Source of the DNA: Actinoplanes sandaracinus
Lineage (GTDB): Bacteria > Actinomycetota > Actinomycetes > Mycobacteriales > Micromonosporaceae
DNA length: 64,000 nucleotides
Assembly (NCBI RefSeq): GCF_030009775.1
Contig: NZ_JASCTH010000021.1
Span: forward strand, 62,001-126,000
Direction of reading: 5' to 3'
The translations under genes and the position numbers were made by a program. Shown piece by piece: positions 24,657 to 37,548 of this stretch (positions are counted from its first letter, which is position 1; each line of letters starts with the position of its first letter). The notes under the pieces were generated by a model that searched no databases, was not told the DNA's origin, and was given only the letters and a program-made list of their open reading frames with translations.

Positions 24657-25459
24657 ATGGCCAGACTGAAAGTGATCGATGCGCGACGCGATTTCCGCCG
24701 GGCGACTCTCGCGGTCAGCATCGGCACTTTCATTTCGGGTTATGACAACCTTCTGTACGGTTACTTCGCTACCGTATTCGCCGTCGTGTTCTTCCCGCCC
24801 GGGAACCCCGCAACCGCTCTCATCAATACGTTCTTGATCTTCGCGGTCGGATTTGCGATGCGCCCTCTGGGTGGCATTGTCTTCGGTCATATCGGTGACC
24901 GGATCGGGCGGCGTCCCGCACTGGTCGCCTCGATCCTGGTGATGGCGGTGGGCACGCTCGGCATCGGTCTGCTGCCGTCCTACGCCAGCATCGGGCTGTG
25001 GGCGCCGGCGCTTCTGCTGGCGTGCCGCCTGCTGCAGGGGTTCTCGGATTCCGGACAGCCCCGAGTTCCGGGCGGCCGCAGCCACACGGGTGCGGTTCCC
25101 GCTCGGCACGGCGCTGCGGCGCGGCTGGCGCGGCATAGTGGTCTACGGCGGCTGGTTCACCATGGTCGGGCTCGGCGGATACGTCCTGCCCCAAGACGCG
25201 GTTCCCGGTCGAAATGCGGTACACCGCGGCTGCTTTCGCCCACAACGTCACGGTCACGCTGTTCGGCACCACCGCGCCGTACGTGTCCGCCTTCCTCATC
25301 GACCGGACCGGTAACCGGCTGGCCCCCGCCTGGTACCTGGTCGTCATGGCCTGCGTGGCGATGACGGTGGCGGTCTCCGCGCTACGCCGCGTGCCTCCAC
25401 CCGAGGTCATGGCACCGAGCCCACCGCAGAAAGGCACACCACAGAGCACCGCGCCCTGA
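24657..25459 (+). pseudogene. MHS-family (ProP/KgtP-like) symporter, two internal deletions
   Basis: Three reading-frame pieces together make a shrunken metabolite:H+ symporter. Piece 1 (24657 to about 25048) holds helices 1-4 with FISGYDNLLYGYFATVF, MRPLGGIVFGHIGDRIGRRP and CRLLQGFS. The next conserved block should be the GGE motif, but the frame shifts into a second piece beginning DSPEFRAAAATRVRFPLG (mid-protein loop) and running to GGYVLPQ. A third piece, FPVEMRYTAAAFAHNVTVTL then PAWYLVVMACVAM, is the C-terminal region, again in another frame. About 255 of the usual 430 or so residues remain. The gene cannot make a working transporter. It faces away from the regulator genes. Confidence 0.8.
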
Positions 25460-25485
25460 TCGCGGACGTCGCCGTCGAGACGAAG

Positions 25486-25611
25486 CGTGACCGCGTGAAG
25501 TCCCGTGACCGCATGTAGGCGCGTGACCGTGGGAAGGCGCGTGACCGTGAGAAGGCGCGTGACCGTGGGAAGGCGCGCGGCTGTGCGATGTCGCGTGATC
25601 GCGCGAATAGG
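25486..25611. repeat. 18-bp minisatellite, seven units
   Basis: Seven adjacent 18-bp units begin at 25486, 25504, 25522, 25540, 25558, 25576 and 25594. The central three are nearly identical (CGTGACCGTGGGAAGGCG); the outer ones are diverged. The array begins 27 bp after the end of the transporter remnant. Units are a multiple of three, but I see no credible gene across them. Length variation between strains would be expected. Confidence 0.9.
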
Positions 25612-25664
25612 CCGTTCTGCTGCTACCTCACCGGCGAAGCCATAACTGATACTCGCGGCCCACA

Positions 25665-25697
25665 CCCGTTGCGGGTGTCGGGTACACCCGCAACGGG
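25665..25697. terminator. Perfect 14-bp hairpin
   Basis: CCCGTTGCGGGTGT and ACACCCGCAACGGG form a perfect 14-bp stem with a 5-base loop. It lies between the transporter remnant and the 3' end of the minus-strand hybrid kinase gene, so it can act as a bidirectional terminator. It is unusually long and perfect for that job. Confidence 0.6.
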
Positions 25698-25698
25698 G

Positions 25699-25719
25699 GT
25701 CAGGTTCGAACGACCTGAC
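25699..25719. repeat. Second small hairpin, 7-bp stem
   Basis: GTCAGGT and ACCTGAC flank TCGAACG, one base after the 14-bp hairpin. The loop resembles a tRNA T-loop (GGTTCGAA) but no tRNA body surrounds it. Confidence 0.5.
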
Positions 25720-25757
25720 AGGGGTGATGCGGTTTGCGGCGCCGCGCCCGCGACCCC

Positions 25758-25807
25758 TGTCCGGCGGGGCCGCCGATGCCGGTGTCCGGCGGGGCCGCCG
25801 ATGCCGG
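25758..25807. repeat. Perfect 25-bp tandem duplication
   Basis: Two identical 25-bp units (25758-25782 and 25783-25807), each beginning TGTCCGGCGGGGCCGCCGAT, follow the hairpins. No gene runs through them. With the 18-bp array they make 25.46-25.9 kb a repeat-dense, gene-free spacer. Confidence 0.9.
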
Positions 25808-25908
25808 CATATTTCGCAGCTCAGCGGGCCAGAGGCGGCCGGTCCCGAGAGCAAGGTCCCCCAACTACACGCACAGCCCCGGTCGGGCCGCCGGTCAGGC
25901 CGTGGTGG

Positions 25909-28900
25909 CTAGAGGGTGTGGGCTGGGGTCTCGTGGTGGTGCGGGCGGGCGGCCCGCAAAGCGGCGGCGGCCTCGCTGAGGGCCGCCCGGAAGCCGTGTT
26001 CCGGATGGACGGAGGCCCAGCCGATGGAGGCGGTGACGCCGACGGCGGCGAGTTCGAGGTGGAGGCGGGCGATGACGGCGTCGGCGTCGGCGTGGTCGCA
26101 GTCGGTCAGCAGGAGACCGAACTCGTCGTCGGCGACGCGGGCGATGACGTCGCAGTCGCGGATCACGTCCTGGGCCGCGCGGGCCGCAGCTTGGAGGTAG
26201 GCGTCTCCGGCGGGTGGCCCGAGCGTGTCGTAGACGGATCGGGCCTGGTCGAGGCCGATGTAGGCGATCACGGTCGGGTCGGCCAGGCGCTGGTGGCGGG
26301 CCTGTGCGTCGGTGATCGCCTGATCCCAGGCGCGCCGGTCGGGCAGGCCGGTGAGGTCGTCGGCGGTGAGCTGTTCGCGGAGCTGCGCGGTGTGTGAGCT
26401 GATACGCGCGCGATCGGCGGCCAGTGCGGTGGTGAGTAGCCGTCCGAGCAGGTCGAGGACCGGTTCGACGCGGGTCAGGCGTGGGTCGCCGGTGTGCGGC
26501 TGCGGGTCGAGGCCGCAGATGGCGCCGAAGACGGAGCCGTCCGGCTCGGTGATGGGGGAGCCGGCGTAGGCGCCGATGTCGAGGACCCGGTTGACTCGGG
26601 CGCCGGCGTAGAGGGGCACCGACTGGGCGTCGGGGGCGACGGTGGGGGCCCGGCCGGCGGTCATGTGGATGCAGAAGCTGTCCTCCCAGGCGAGGCCGTG
26701 GCCCTGGCGGAGGCCGTACCCGTTGTCGTTGTCGAGGTAGAGGAAGGTCTGCCGGCCGTTCTCCACCCGGGTGACCGACCAGAACGTCAGCGGGATGTGT
26801 TCGTGCAGGTAGTTGAGGACCATCTGGGCGGTGTGCTCGAAGATCCCGGCGGGCGACCTCGGGCCGGCGGCCGACGAGGCACCGGCCGGCCGGCCGGTGG
26901 GGGCGGGACCGGAGGACTCGGCAGAGGAAGCGGCAGCGGCGGACGACGGAGCCGAGGACGTTGCGGCAGGCTCCGGGGCGGGTGCGCTGGCGGCGTCGGC
27001 GGGCATGCTGAACGCGAAGCGGGAACCCTGGCCGGCCGGGTTCGCGGAGGCGCTGATGGTGCCGCCATGGCGTTCCACGATGCGTTTGCAGATGCCCAGT
27101 CCGAGGCCGGTGCCGGTGTACCCGGCGCCGGGGTGGGCGCGGTGGAAGTTGTCGAAGATGCTGCTGTGCTGGCCGGTCGGGATGCCGATGCCGTTGTCGT
27201 CGATGGTCACCGTGACCGAGCCGCCGTCGCGGGTGCTGCCGAACCGCAGCTCGGGAGTCACGCCCGCGGCGGTGTACTTGATGGCGTTGCTGATCAGGTT
27301 GTCCAGCAGTTGACGCAGCAGGACGGGGTCGGCGTACACCGGGTGCATCTCGCCGATATGGAAGACCGGAACGGGCTTTCCGCTGCTCTGTGCCTGGTCG
27401 ATCCGGGCGATCGCGATGTCCTCCGCGACCTCCCGCAGATCGATCATGATCGGGTTGACGGCGGCGTCGCGGGCGGTGGTGTAGGCGAGCAGGTCCGTGA
27501 TGAGGTTGCGCATCCGGGTGGCGGCGCGGGCGATGCGGCCCAGCCCGTCGCGTGCCTCGACGGCGTCCGGGTGCCCGGAGTCGGCGAACGTGTCGGACAG
27601 CGCCTCGGTCCAGCCTTCGACGGTGCTGAGGGGGTTGAGCAGGTCGTGGGCGACGACGCCGGCGAAGGAGGCGAGTTCCCCGCGGTGGCGGCGTTCGACG
27701 GTCACGTCGTGGAAGACGGTGACCGCGCACCGCGCGCCGTTGAGGTCGCCGGGCAGGGCCCGGGAGCTGACGCTGACGATGCGGCCCTCCGGGACGCCGG
27801 GGTTGCGTACGAGCATGTCCATGCCGTGCACGTCGCGTCCGGCGAGGGCCCGCCGGTACGGCATCTCGTCGGGTTCCAGCGGCGACCCGTCGGGGTGGAA
27901 CAGGCCGTAGAAGTCGGGCTGCGCCATCCGCCCCGACCCGCTGGTGACGCTGCCGATCAGGTTGCTGGCCGCCGGGTTGCGCAGCAGCAGGCGGCCCTGC
28001 TCGTCGACCACGGTGAGGCCCTCGTTCATCGAGTCGACGATGGCGTTCATGAGTTTCGCCTGGCCGGTCGCGTCGCGCTGGGCGGCGCGCAGATCGTCGA
28101 CGAGTGCGGCACGTTCGTCGCGGCCGAGCGCCAGGGCCAGCCCGATGATGGCGATCATGCCGATGAACACCTGCGCGACCAGGGCCCGGGCGAGGTGCGA
28201 CTCGATCTGGGCGAACACGCCGTACCCGTTGAGCGTGAACAGCACCGCGATCGTGCCGAAGACCAGGTCGTGCACGACCACGAAGGCGGTGTGCAGACGT
28301 GAGCCGGCCCAGACCGTCATGGCGATCACCATGAAGGCCAGCGGCAACCGTTCGTTCAACCCGAAGACGGCGAGGTACGCGGCGGCGGAGGCGACCACCA
28401 CCGCGACGTACTCGAACCGGCGGGCCGGGCGGGTGGCCGACCAGCAGGCGCGGATCTCCGCGCCCGGGCGCCGGGCCAGGCGTACCCGGATCAGATGGCC
28501 GAGGCGGATGCCGGCGACGCCGATCAGCAGGATGCTGACGGTGTTGCGGGTGAGCCACACCGCGGTGGCCGGCCAGGAGTAGGCGCCACTGGTGACCCAC
28601 ACCCCGGTCGGGCCGATCACCGCGCCGCAGGCGGTACTCAGGAACGCCGACGTCGCGAGCGGCCACAGCTCGTTCAGGCGGGCCAGCGGCAGGTCTCCAC
28701 CGCCGCCCCACAGGTGCGGCAGCCAGCGACGGAACAGGTACGCGAACAGGCACGCCTGGACCACGTTCGCCATCACGAACCAGGCCGCCAGCGACGCCGG
28801 GGCGCCGGTGGCGGTGTTGACGGCCATGCCGACGGCGGCGAGCGCCAGCACGTCCACCAGGCGCCACGGCGACGAGTACTGGATCAGGAACCACACCGCT

Positions 28901-29031
28901 GACACGCCGGCCGCGGGCCAGACCAGGCTCAGGTTGGTGTCGTCCATGACGGTGAGACGGCCGGCGTAGGTGGCGACCGTGTACAACGTCGTGAAGCCGA
29001 GTGTCCGCACCAACGGCGAGCCAAAGTTCAA
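25909..29031 (-). CDS. Hybrid sensor: MASE1 + PAS + histidine kinase + GAF + degenerate GGDEF
   Basis: 1040 residues. Order: MASE1-like membrane sensor with eight or so helices (1-310); PAS (about 330-440, MNEGLTVVDEQGRLLLRNPA); HisKA with the phospho-His in FAGVVAHDLLNPLSTVEGW (about 460); HATPase with NLISNAIKYT, IDDNGIGIP and GTGLGLGICKRIVERHGG; an Ala/Ser/Pro linker; a GAF domain (about 745-885) containing WEDSFCIHMTAG; and a C-terminal GGDEF-type domain (about 905-1030) beginning DDLTGLPDRRAWDQAI. The active-site loop reads VADDEFGLLL instead of GGDEF/GGEEF, so cyclase activity is doubtful. TTG at 29031 follows GGGGGAA with 5-6 bases spacing. Kinase and diguanylate-cyclase-like outputs in one chain are unusual. 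Confidence 0.88.
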   Translation of the reverse strand: MNFGSPLVRTLGFTTLYTVATYAGRLTVMDDTNLSLVWPAAGVSAVWFLIQYSSPWRLVDVLALAAVGMAVNTATGAPASLAAWFVMANVVQACLFAYLFRRWLPHLWGGGGDLPLARLNELWPLATSAFLSTACGAVIGPTGVWVTSGAYSWPATAVWLTRNTVSILLIGVAGIRLGHLIRVRLARRPGAEIRACWSATRPARRFEYVAVVVASAAAYLAVFGLNERLPLAFMVIAMTVWAGSRLHTAFVVVHDLVFGTIAVLFTLNGYGVFAQIESHLARALVAQVFIGMIAIIGLALALGRDERAALVDDLRAAQRDATGQAKLMNAIVDSMNEGLTVVDEQGRLLLRNPAASNLIGSVTSGSGRMAQPDFYGLFHPDGSPLEPDEMPYRRALAGRDVHGMDMLVRNPGVPEGRIVSVSSRALPGDLNGARCAVTVFHDVTVERRHRGELASFAGVVAHDLLNPLSTVEGWTEALSDTFADSGHPDAVEARDGLGRIARAATRMRNLITDLLAYTTARDAAVNPIMIDLREVAEDIAIARIDQAQSSGKPVPVFHIGEMHPVYADPVLLRQLLDNLISNAIKYTAAGVTPELRFGSTRDGGSVTVTIDDNGIGIPTGQHSSIFDNFHRAHPGAGYTGTGLGLGICKRIVERHGGTISASANPAGQGSRFAFSMPADAASAPAPEPAATSSAPSSAAAASSAESSGPAPTGRPAGASSAAGPRSPAGIFEHTAQMVLNYLHEHIPLTFWSVTRVENGRQTFLYLDNDNGYGLRQGHGLAWEDSFCIHMTAGRAPTVAPDAQSVPLYAGARVNRVLDIGAYAGSPITEPDGSVFGAICGLDPQPHTGDPRLTRVEPVLDLLGRLLTTALAADRARISSHTAQLREQLTADDLTGLPDRRAWDQAITDAQARHQRLADPTVIAYIGLDQARSVYDTLGPPAGDAYLQAAARAAQDVIRDCDVIARVADDEFGLLLTDCDHADADAVIARLHLELAAVGVTASIGWASVHPEHGFRAALSEAAAALRAARPHHHETPAHTL

Positions 29032-29132
29032 GGCTGTTCCCCCGCACCCCGGGTCAGCGACGACGTCTCGTCACTGTTCCTCTCTTCGGCTGTCCGGGGC
29101 GAGGAATGAGCCCGGGCGAAGATCGTGCGGTC

Positions 29133-30599
29133 TCAGGAGATCGCGACGTCGTCGAACCAGACGCTGCCCTTGTTGTCGCCGGACTTCAGGTGCAGCTGGA
29201 CACCGGCGGCGTTGGCGGGGGCGGTGGTCTCCACGACGAGCTTCGTCCAGGTCGTGGTGCCGTTCGGCAGCCGGCGTGAGGCGTCCTGCCTGATCCATTT
29301 GCCGTTGGCGTCGAACCAGCTCAGCGCGATCTCGGTGGTCCCGGTGGCGTTGCTGCCGCGGGCGTACGCCTCGGCCCGCCACCGGTGCCCGCCCCGCACC
29401 GGGGTGATCGGCGAGGTCTGCAGCGACGGAAGGCCGGCGGCGGTACGGGTGGTGCGGGTGAACTTGGCCGACTGCTTGCCGGTGCGGGCCGTGCCGGTGA
29501 CGATCGTGGCGCCCCCGCCCTTGGGGAGGTTCCGCTGCCACGGCGAGTTGGACACCGAGGTCTCGAATCCCAGGTTCAGGACGGTGTTCGGGGTGGCCCC
29601 GCTGGTCCAGGCGGCACGGACCACGGCCGCGGCGGCCTTCGGGGTGCCGTCGGCGCGGTGCAGGCCGAAACCGTACTGGGCGGGCTTGGTCGACACCGAC
29701 GAGTTACGCGGGATGGCGCCGGCCGCGAAGTCGGTGAGGGTCCACGGCCCGACCGATCGGACACCCGCGTCCCGGGCGGCCCGGAACACCCGCGCCAGGA
29801 AGGCGGCCTGTTCGCCGGCGCTGCTGTCGACGGTGCTCAGACCGGTCTCGCCGATCACGATCGGGGTGGGGGCGACCGCGGCCTGTGCCCGCTTGATCTC
29901 GGTGAGCGCCAGCTCCGAGTTGCCGTAGAAGTGGAAGTCGTAGTAGTCCAGCGGGGTGCCGGTCAGCGACTTCTTGATCTTCTTCATGCCGGCGGCGCCG
30001 GTCTGGCCGTCGACCGACAGGGTCAGCGGCATGCCGGGCACGGCGGAGCGGATCGCCGGGATCAGTTTGCGGACCCAGGCGACGGCCGCCGTGTCGTCCG
30101 GCTGGAACTCGTTCTTCAACTCGACGGCGATGACCCGCCGGTCGTTGGCGTACGGCGCCAGGACGGCCCGGGCCCAGGCGATGCTGTCCGCGATGTCGGT
30201 GTAGCCGTCCCACCAGTCGAACAGGGTCAGCTTGACCGTCATCTTGTGCGCGCCGGCCAGGCTGACGAACTTCTTGAGGCGCTCGGCGTACACCGCTGTG
30301 GGCTTGGGGAAGCCGAAGGTCTGCGGGAAGACGATGACCCGGACGTTGTCCGCGCCCAGCGCGGCGGCCTTGGCCAGATCGGCGTCGATCTTCTTGGCGT
30401 CGAACCCGGACCACATCGCCGACCAGGCGGCGTTGGACGGGTAGTAGTTGATGCTCTTCGCGGTCCGGACCTCGGTCATCCGGGACGCCAGGGTCGGCGC
30501 GGTGGTCGTGGTGGCGGCGGCGGACGGGGCGGGCAGCGCCATGGCCGCCGCGAGCAGCGAGGAAGCCAGGACGGTCGAGAGCACACGAAGACTGCTCAT
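29133..30599 (-). CDS. Secreted glycoside hydrolase (GH5-like) with C-terminal carbohydrate-binding domain
   Basis: 488 residues. A Sec signal peptide covers residues 1-29 (hydrophobic VLASSLLAAAMALPAPSAAA). The catalytic (beta/alpha)8 region spans about 45-340; IAVELKNEFQP provides the acid/base Glu164 preceded by Asn, and IVIGETGLST the nucleophile Glu251, the arrangement of clan GH-A enzymes such as GH5. The last 140 residues (from NLGFETSVSNSPW to VWFDDVAIS) form a jelly-roll carbohydrate-binding domain of the CBM4/9 type. Likely hydrolyses a beta-glucan or mannan outside the cell; the substrate is not determinable. AGGAGG lies about 12 bases before the ATG at 30599. Confidence 0.85.
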   Translation of the reverse strand: MSSLRVLSTVLASSLLAAAMALPAPSAAATTTTAPTLASRMTEVRTAKSINYYPSNAAWSAMWSGFDAKKIDADLAKAAALGADNVRVIVFPQTFGFPKPTAVYAERLKKFVSLAGAHKMTVKLTLFDWWDGYTDIADSIAWARAVLAPYANDRRVIAVELKNEFQPDDTAAVAWVRKLIPAIRSAVPGMPLTLSVDGQTGAAGMKKIKKSLTGTPLDYYDFHFYGNSELALTEIKRAQAAVAPTPIVIGETGLSTVDSSAGEQAAFLARVFRAARDAGVRSVGPWTLTDFAAGAIPRNSSVSTKPAQYGFGLHRADGTPKAAAAVVRAAWTSGATPNTVLNLGFETSVSNSPWQRNLPKGGGATIVTGTARTGKQSAKFTRTTRTAAGLPSLQTSPITPVRGGHRWRAEAYARGSNATGTTEIALSWFDANGKWIRQDASRRLPNGTTTWTKLVVETTAPANAAGVQLHLKSGDNKGSVWFDDVAIS

Positions 30600-30786
30600 G
30601 ACGGGGTGGGCCTCCTGCGGAAATCGCAACTGGACGATGCCCCACCATCGGCGCGGTCCGGGCCCGCAGCAGAGCCCGTCGATGGCAGTCACGGTGCAGC
30701 TTGGATGCCGGCCCGCCGGTTCGGGACGCCCGGCCTAGGAGCGCCGGAATCCGCCCATGAGCTGACGAACGGTCAAGGAGGGCCGA

Positions 30787-31430
30787 TCAGCGCCCGGCCG
30801 CCCAGAGCAGGCCGCGCTCGGTGATCGTCGCGACCGGGGGCAGCGACAGGTCGGCGGGGGAGTGCCCGAGCGTCGACACGAACACCCGGCCGAGGCCGAA
30901 GCGGCGCAGCCACACCACCGGCATCACGGCGCCGGCCGTCTCGGGGGCGCCGTGGTCGCCGGTGAAGGTGGTGGTGGCCAGCACGTCGAGGGTCGGGTCG
31001 GTGTGGCAGAAGTACTGCTCGGTGTGCACCCGGAAGCTCTCGACGCCGTGGACGACGGGGTGGTCGGCGACGATGTCGATGTCGTGGTCGACGAAGCCGC
31101 CCGGGTGGCACAGGAACCGGCCGCCCACCATGAACTGGTAGTGGCGGGCCGCGTCGGCGGTGGCGACGACGCCGCCGTGCCAGCGGCGAACCCGGCTCCG
31201 GCGCGGACCCGCTCGACCAGGTTCTGTTCCTGCCGCTCGGTGAGGGTGCCGCCGGTCCAGCACTGCACGATCAGGCCGGCGGCGGCGAGAATGGCCGGGT
31301 CGTCGTACACCTCGAGGGTTTCGGCGATCTCCACGGCGAAGCCGTGCGCGCGCAGTCGCGGGATGAACAACTCGGTGCAGGCCACCGGCTCATGGCCGGC
31401 CCACCCGCCTCGGACGACCAGGGCACGCAT
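30787..31430 (-). pseudogene. ThuA-like protein, single-base frameshift
   Basis: Two overlapping frames together give one ThuA-family (class I glutamine-amidotransferase-like fold, trehalose-utilisation) protein of about 214 residues. The first frame starts at ATG 31430 with ALVVRGGWAGHEPVACTELF and runs to RVRAGAGFA; the second resumes as WHGGVVATADAARHYQFMVG and continues through CHPGGFVDHDIDIVADHP to the stop at 30787. The sequence at 31180-31190 (minus strand) reads GCCGCTGGCAC where the family reading AGWHGG needs GCCGGCTGGCAC, so one base is missing. It may be a genuine recent mutation or a sequencing error. Apart from that the gene looks intact. Confidence 0.75.
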
Positions 31431-31698
31431 GCCACCAGCCTAGAGGCTCCCTCGCCTGGCAAGAAATTGCATAGGCGTCCGGCTATGTAGTGCTGGCTTT
31501 ACCGCATGGTGAAATCCCTCCTTGATGAATTTCTTCAGCCGAGTATCAGCAGTTGGCAGCCGTTTACCGGAGGCGTGAAAGCGTTCTCTGAGCCATTGAT
31601 CGTGTTCTTCCCCATTGACGGCGGCATGGCGGAGCGTGAGTCTGCTTCGGGCAAGTTCTTGCGGCTGAAGCAAGGATTTCCGATCACTGGAGGTAGGG

Positions 31699-33543
31699 AT
31701 GAGACGGCGTCGACGCATCGTCACGCTGGTCGCGGCGGCGACCCTGGGATGCGTGCCGGTGTCGGCGGCGACCCCGGCCGCCGCGGCCCCGGCCGAGACC
31801 GCCGCGGCCCCGGCCGAGACCGCCGGGGACGGCCTGCGCGCGGGACAGACCTACGATTCCTTCATCGTCACGTTGCGGCCCGCCGTCTCGGGCGAGGCCC
31901 GGGCCACCGCCCTGGCACGGGCGGCGAGGGCCGGCATCGACACCGTGCGCACCCTCGCCACCGGCGGCGAACTGCTCCGGGTGGACGAGCCCCGGGACGC
32001 CGACGGCGCCCGGGAGCTGATGCGCGGGCTCGCGGCGATACCCGGAGTCGCGGCCGTGGAACCGGACCTGACCGTCACCCGGACGTCCACGCCCGGCGAC
32101 CCCCGTTACGGCGAACAGTGGCCGTTGTGGCAGGTCTACGGCCAGACCGACAGCGCGTTCCGCGCCGACGAGGCGTGGGACACCGGCGCCGACGGCACGG
32201 GCGTGACCGTGGCGGTCCTCGACACCGGCATCCGGCCGCACGCCGACCTGGCGCCGAACCTGACGCCCGGTTACGACTTCATCGCCGACCCGGCGAACAC
32301 GGCCGACGGCGACGGCCGTGACGGCGACGCCCGCGACCCCGGCGACTGGAACGACGAGGGCGACTGCGGCTCCACCGCGTTCTCACCCAGCAGCTGGCAC
32401 GGCACACACATCGCCGGTCTCGTCGCCGCGGTCCGCGACAACGGCGCCGGCGTCTCCGGGGTCGCGCCGCACGCCACGGTCCAGCCGGTCCGGGTCCTCG
32501 GCACCTGCGGCGGCCGGGACTCCGACATCGCCGACGCGATCGTGTGGGCCGCCGGCGCCCCGGTGCCCGGCGTCCCCGCCAACCCCACCCCGGCGAAGAT
32601 CATCAACATGAGCCTCGGCGGGTACGGGCCATGTGGGCCGACCGTGCAGACGGCCATCGACAAGGCCGTCTCCCGGGGCATCAGCGTCGTCGTCTCGGCC
32701 GGCAACTCCGCGTCGCCGGCCGCCGACCACCACCCGGCCAACTGCGACGGCGTGATCACCGTCGGCGCGACCGGCGACGACGGCTACCTGGCCTCCTACT
32801 CGAACCACGGCGACACGGTCGACGTCGCCGCGCCCGGCGGCTGGGGCTACTGGCGTGACAACGACCCGGCACACCGGGTGCTGTCCACCGTCGACGCCGG
32901 CGCCCGCGAGCCGGCCGGCGACTCGTACGGTGTCATGCGCGGCACCAGCCAGGCCGCCGCGCACGTCTCCGGCGCCGTCGCCCTCATGCTGTCGCGCCGG
33001 CCCGGCCTGACGCCCGCCCAGGTCAGCGAGCATCTGCGGCGCAACGCCCGCCCCCTGCCGCTCGGCGCCGGCTGGTACAACAGCCCGCACCCGATCGGCG
33101 GCGGTCTCGTCGACGTGGCCCGCACCGTCCACGACGTCACCGGCGACCCCGGCGGCGAGTGCGGCGTCTGCGGCGGTTCCGCGGTGGTCGTGGACGTCGA
33201 CGTTCCCCGGGACACCCCGGGCGCGGTGTACGTCGCCGGTGACCTCTCCGTCCTCGGCGCCGGCCACCCCGACTGGGATCCGGGCGCCGTCCGGGCCATG
33301 CGGCACGTCCGAACCTCCTCCGACGGCGCCCAGACCCCGGCCTGGCGGGTGCAGCTGACCGGGCTCACCCCCGAGACCACGGTCCACTACAAACTCACGC
33401 TCGGCAGCTGGGACCGCGTCGAACAGGACCGGGGCTGCGCGGACGTCGCCGACCGCACGGTCACCCTTCCGCCGGACGGCACCCTGTGGGCGTACGCCAC
33501 CGTCGAGAACTGGTCCGGCGTGGCCGCCTGCACCGGGCTCTGA
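31699..33543 (+). CDS. Secreted subtilisin-like protease (S8) with starch-binding-like C-terminal domain
   Basis: 614 residues. Signal peptide 1-30, I9-type propeptide about 50-130, then the S8 catalytic domain. Catalytic triad: Asp175 in VAVLDTGI, His234 in SWHGTHIAGL, Ser417 in RGTSQAAAHVSG; the oxyanion Asn336 is in VVSAGNS. Two usual residues of the serine motif (GTSMAAPHVAG) are changed to Gln and Ala. Residues about 495-614 (VVVDVDVPRDTPGAVYVAGD, DWDPGAVRAMRHV, YKLTLGSWDRVEQD) resemble a CBM20-like starch-binding fold, rare on a protease. GGAGG lies 5 bases before the ATG at 31699. Exported and self-processed by analogy with other subtilases. Confidence 0.88.
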   Translation: MRRRRRIVTLVAAATLGCVPVSAATPAAAAPAETAAAPAETAGDGLRAGQTYDSFIVTLRPAVSGEARATALARAARAGIDTVRTLATGGELLRVDEPRDADGARELMRGLAAIPGVAAVEPDLTVTRTSTPGDPRYGEQWPLWQVYGQTDSAFRADEAWDTGADGTGVTVAVLDTGIRPHADLAPNLTPGYDFIADPANTADGDGRDGDARDPGDWNDEGDCGSTAFSPSSWHGTHIAGLVAAVRDNGAGVSGVAPHATVQPVRVLGTCGGRDSDIADAIVWAAGAPVPGVPANPTPAKIINMSLGGYGPCGPTVQTAIDKAVSRGISVVVSAGNSASPAADHHPANCDGVITVGATGDDGYLASYSNHGDTVDVAAPGGWGYWRDNDPAHRVLSTVDAGAREPAGDSYGVMRGTSQAAAHVSGAVALMLSRRPGLTPAQVSEHLRRNARPLPLGAGWYNSPHPIGGGLVDVARTVHDVTGDPGGECGVCGGSAVVVDVDVPRDTPGAVYVAGDLSVLGAGHPDWDPGAVRAMRHVRTSSDGAQTPAWRVQLTGLTPETTVHYKLTLGSWDRVEQDRGCADVADRTVTLPPDGTLWAYATVENWSGVAACTGL

Positions 33544-33558
33544 CGGACGCCCGGCCGG

Positions 33559-37257
<3,699 letters not shown>

Positions 37258-37548
37258 ACCCGATCACCACTCACATCTGTTCGCCGTGTTTCCTGACCGG
37301 CGCAACCGTACCCGGTTTCCCTGATTCCGTACCGGTGGAGCCGGGCTCCCACGGATCCCGATGGTGACGACGGGCCGTCCGCGTTACCCATCCCGCCGGA
37401 CATCTCACCTCTCCGGCCGCGAATTCTCGGATGGCGTCATGCAGCGGGTGAATGACAGCTCACTCAGGCTGAATCGCGGAGAAGTCGCGCATGGCCATGG
37501 GAACGGCGGGTAGCCAGTCGCGTACCGAACGAAGAGGAGGACCCCCTG

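Noticed and set aside
25699..25719. T-loop-like GGTTCGAA within a small hairpin, possible tRNA fragment
   Set aside because: The stem is 7 bp, not 5, and no acceptor, D or anticodon arm can be found around it.
25895..29047. Second minus-strand frame of over 1000 codons overlapping the hybrid kinase
   Set aside because: Product is almost entirely Arg, Pro and Gly; the other frame carries the conserved domains.
31440..31724. 94-codon minus-strand open frame upstream of the subtilase
   Set aside because: It overlaps the subtilase start and signal peptide, has no ribosome site and no family pattern.
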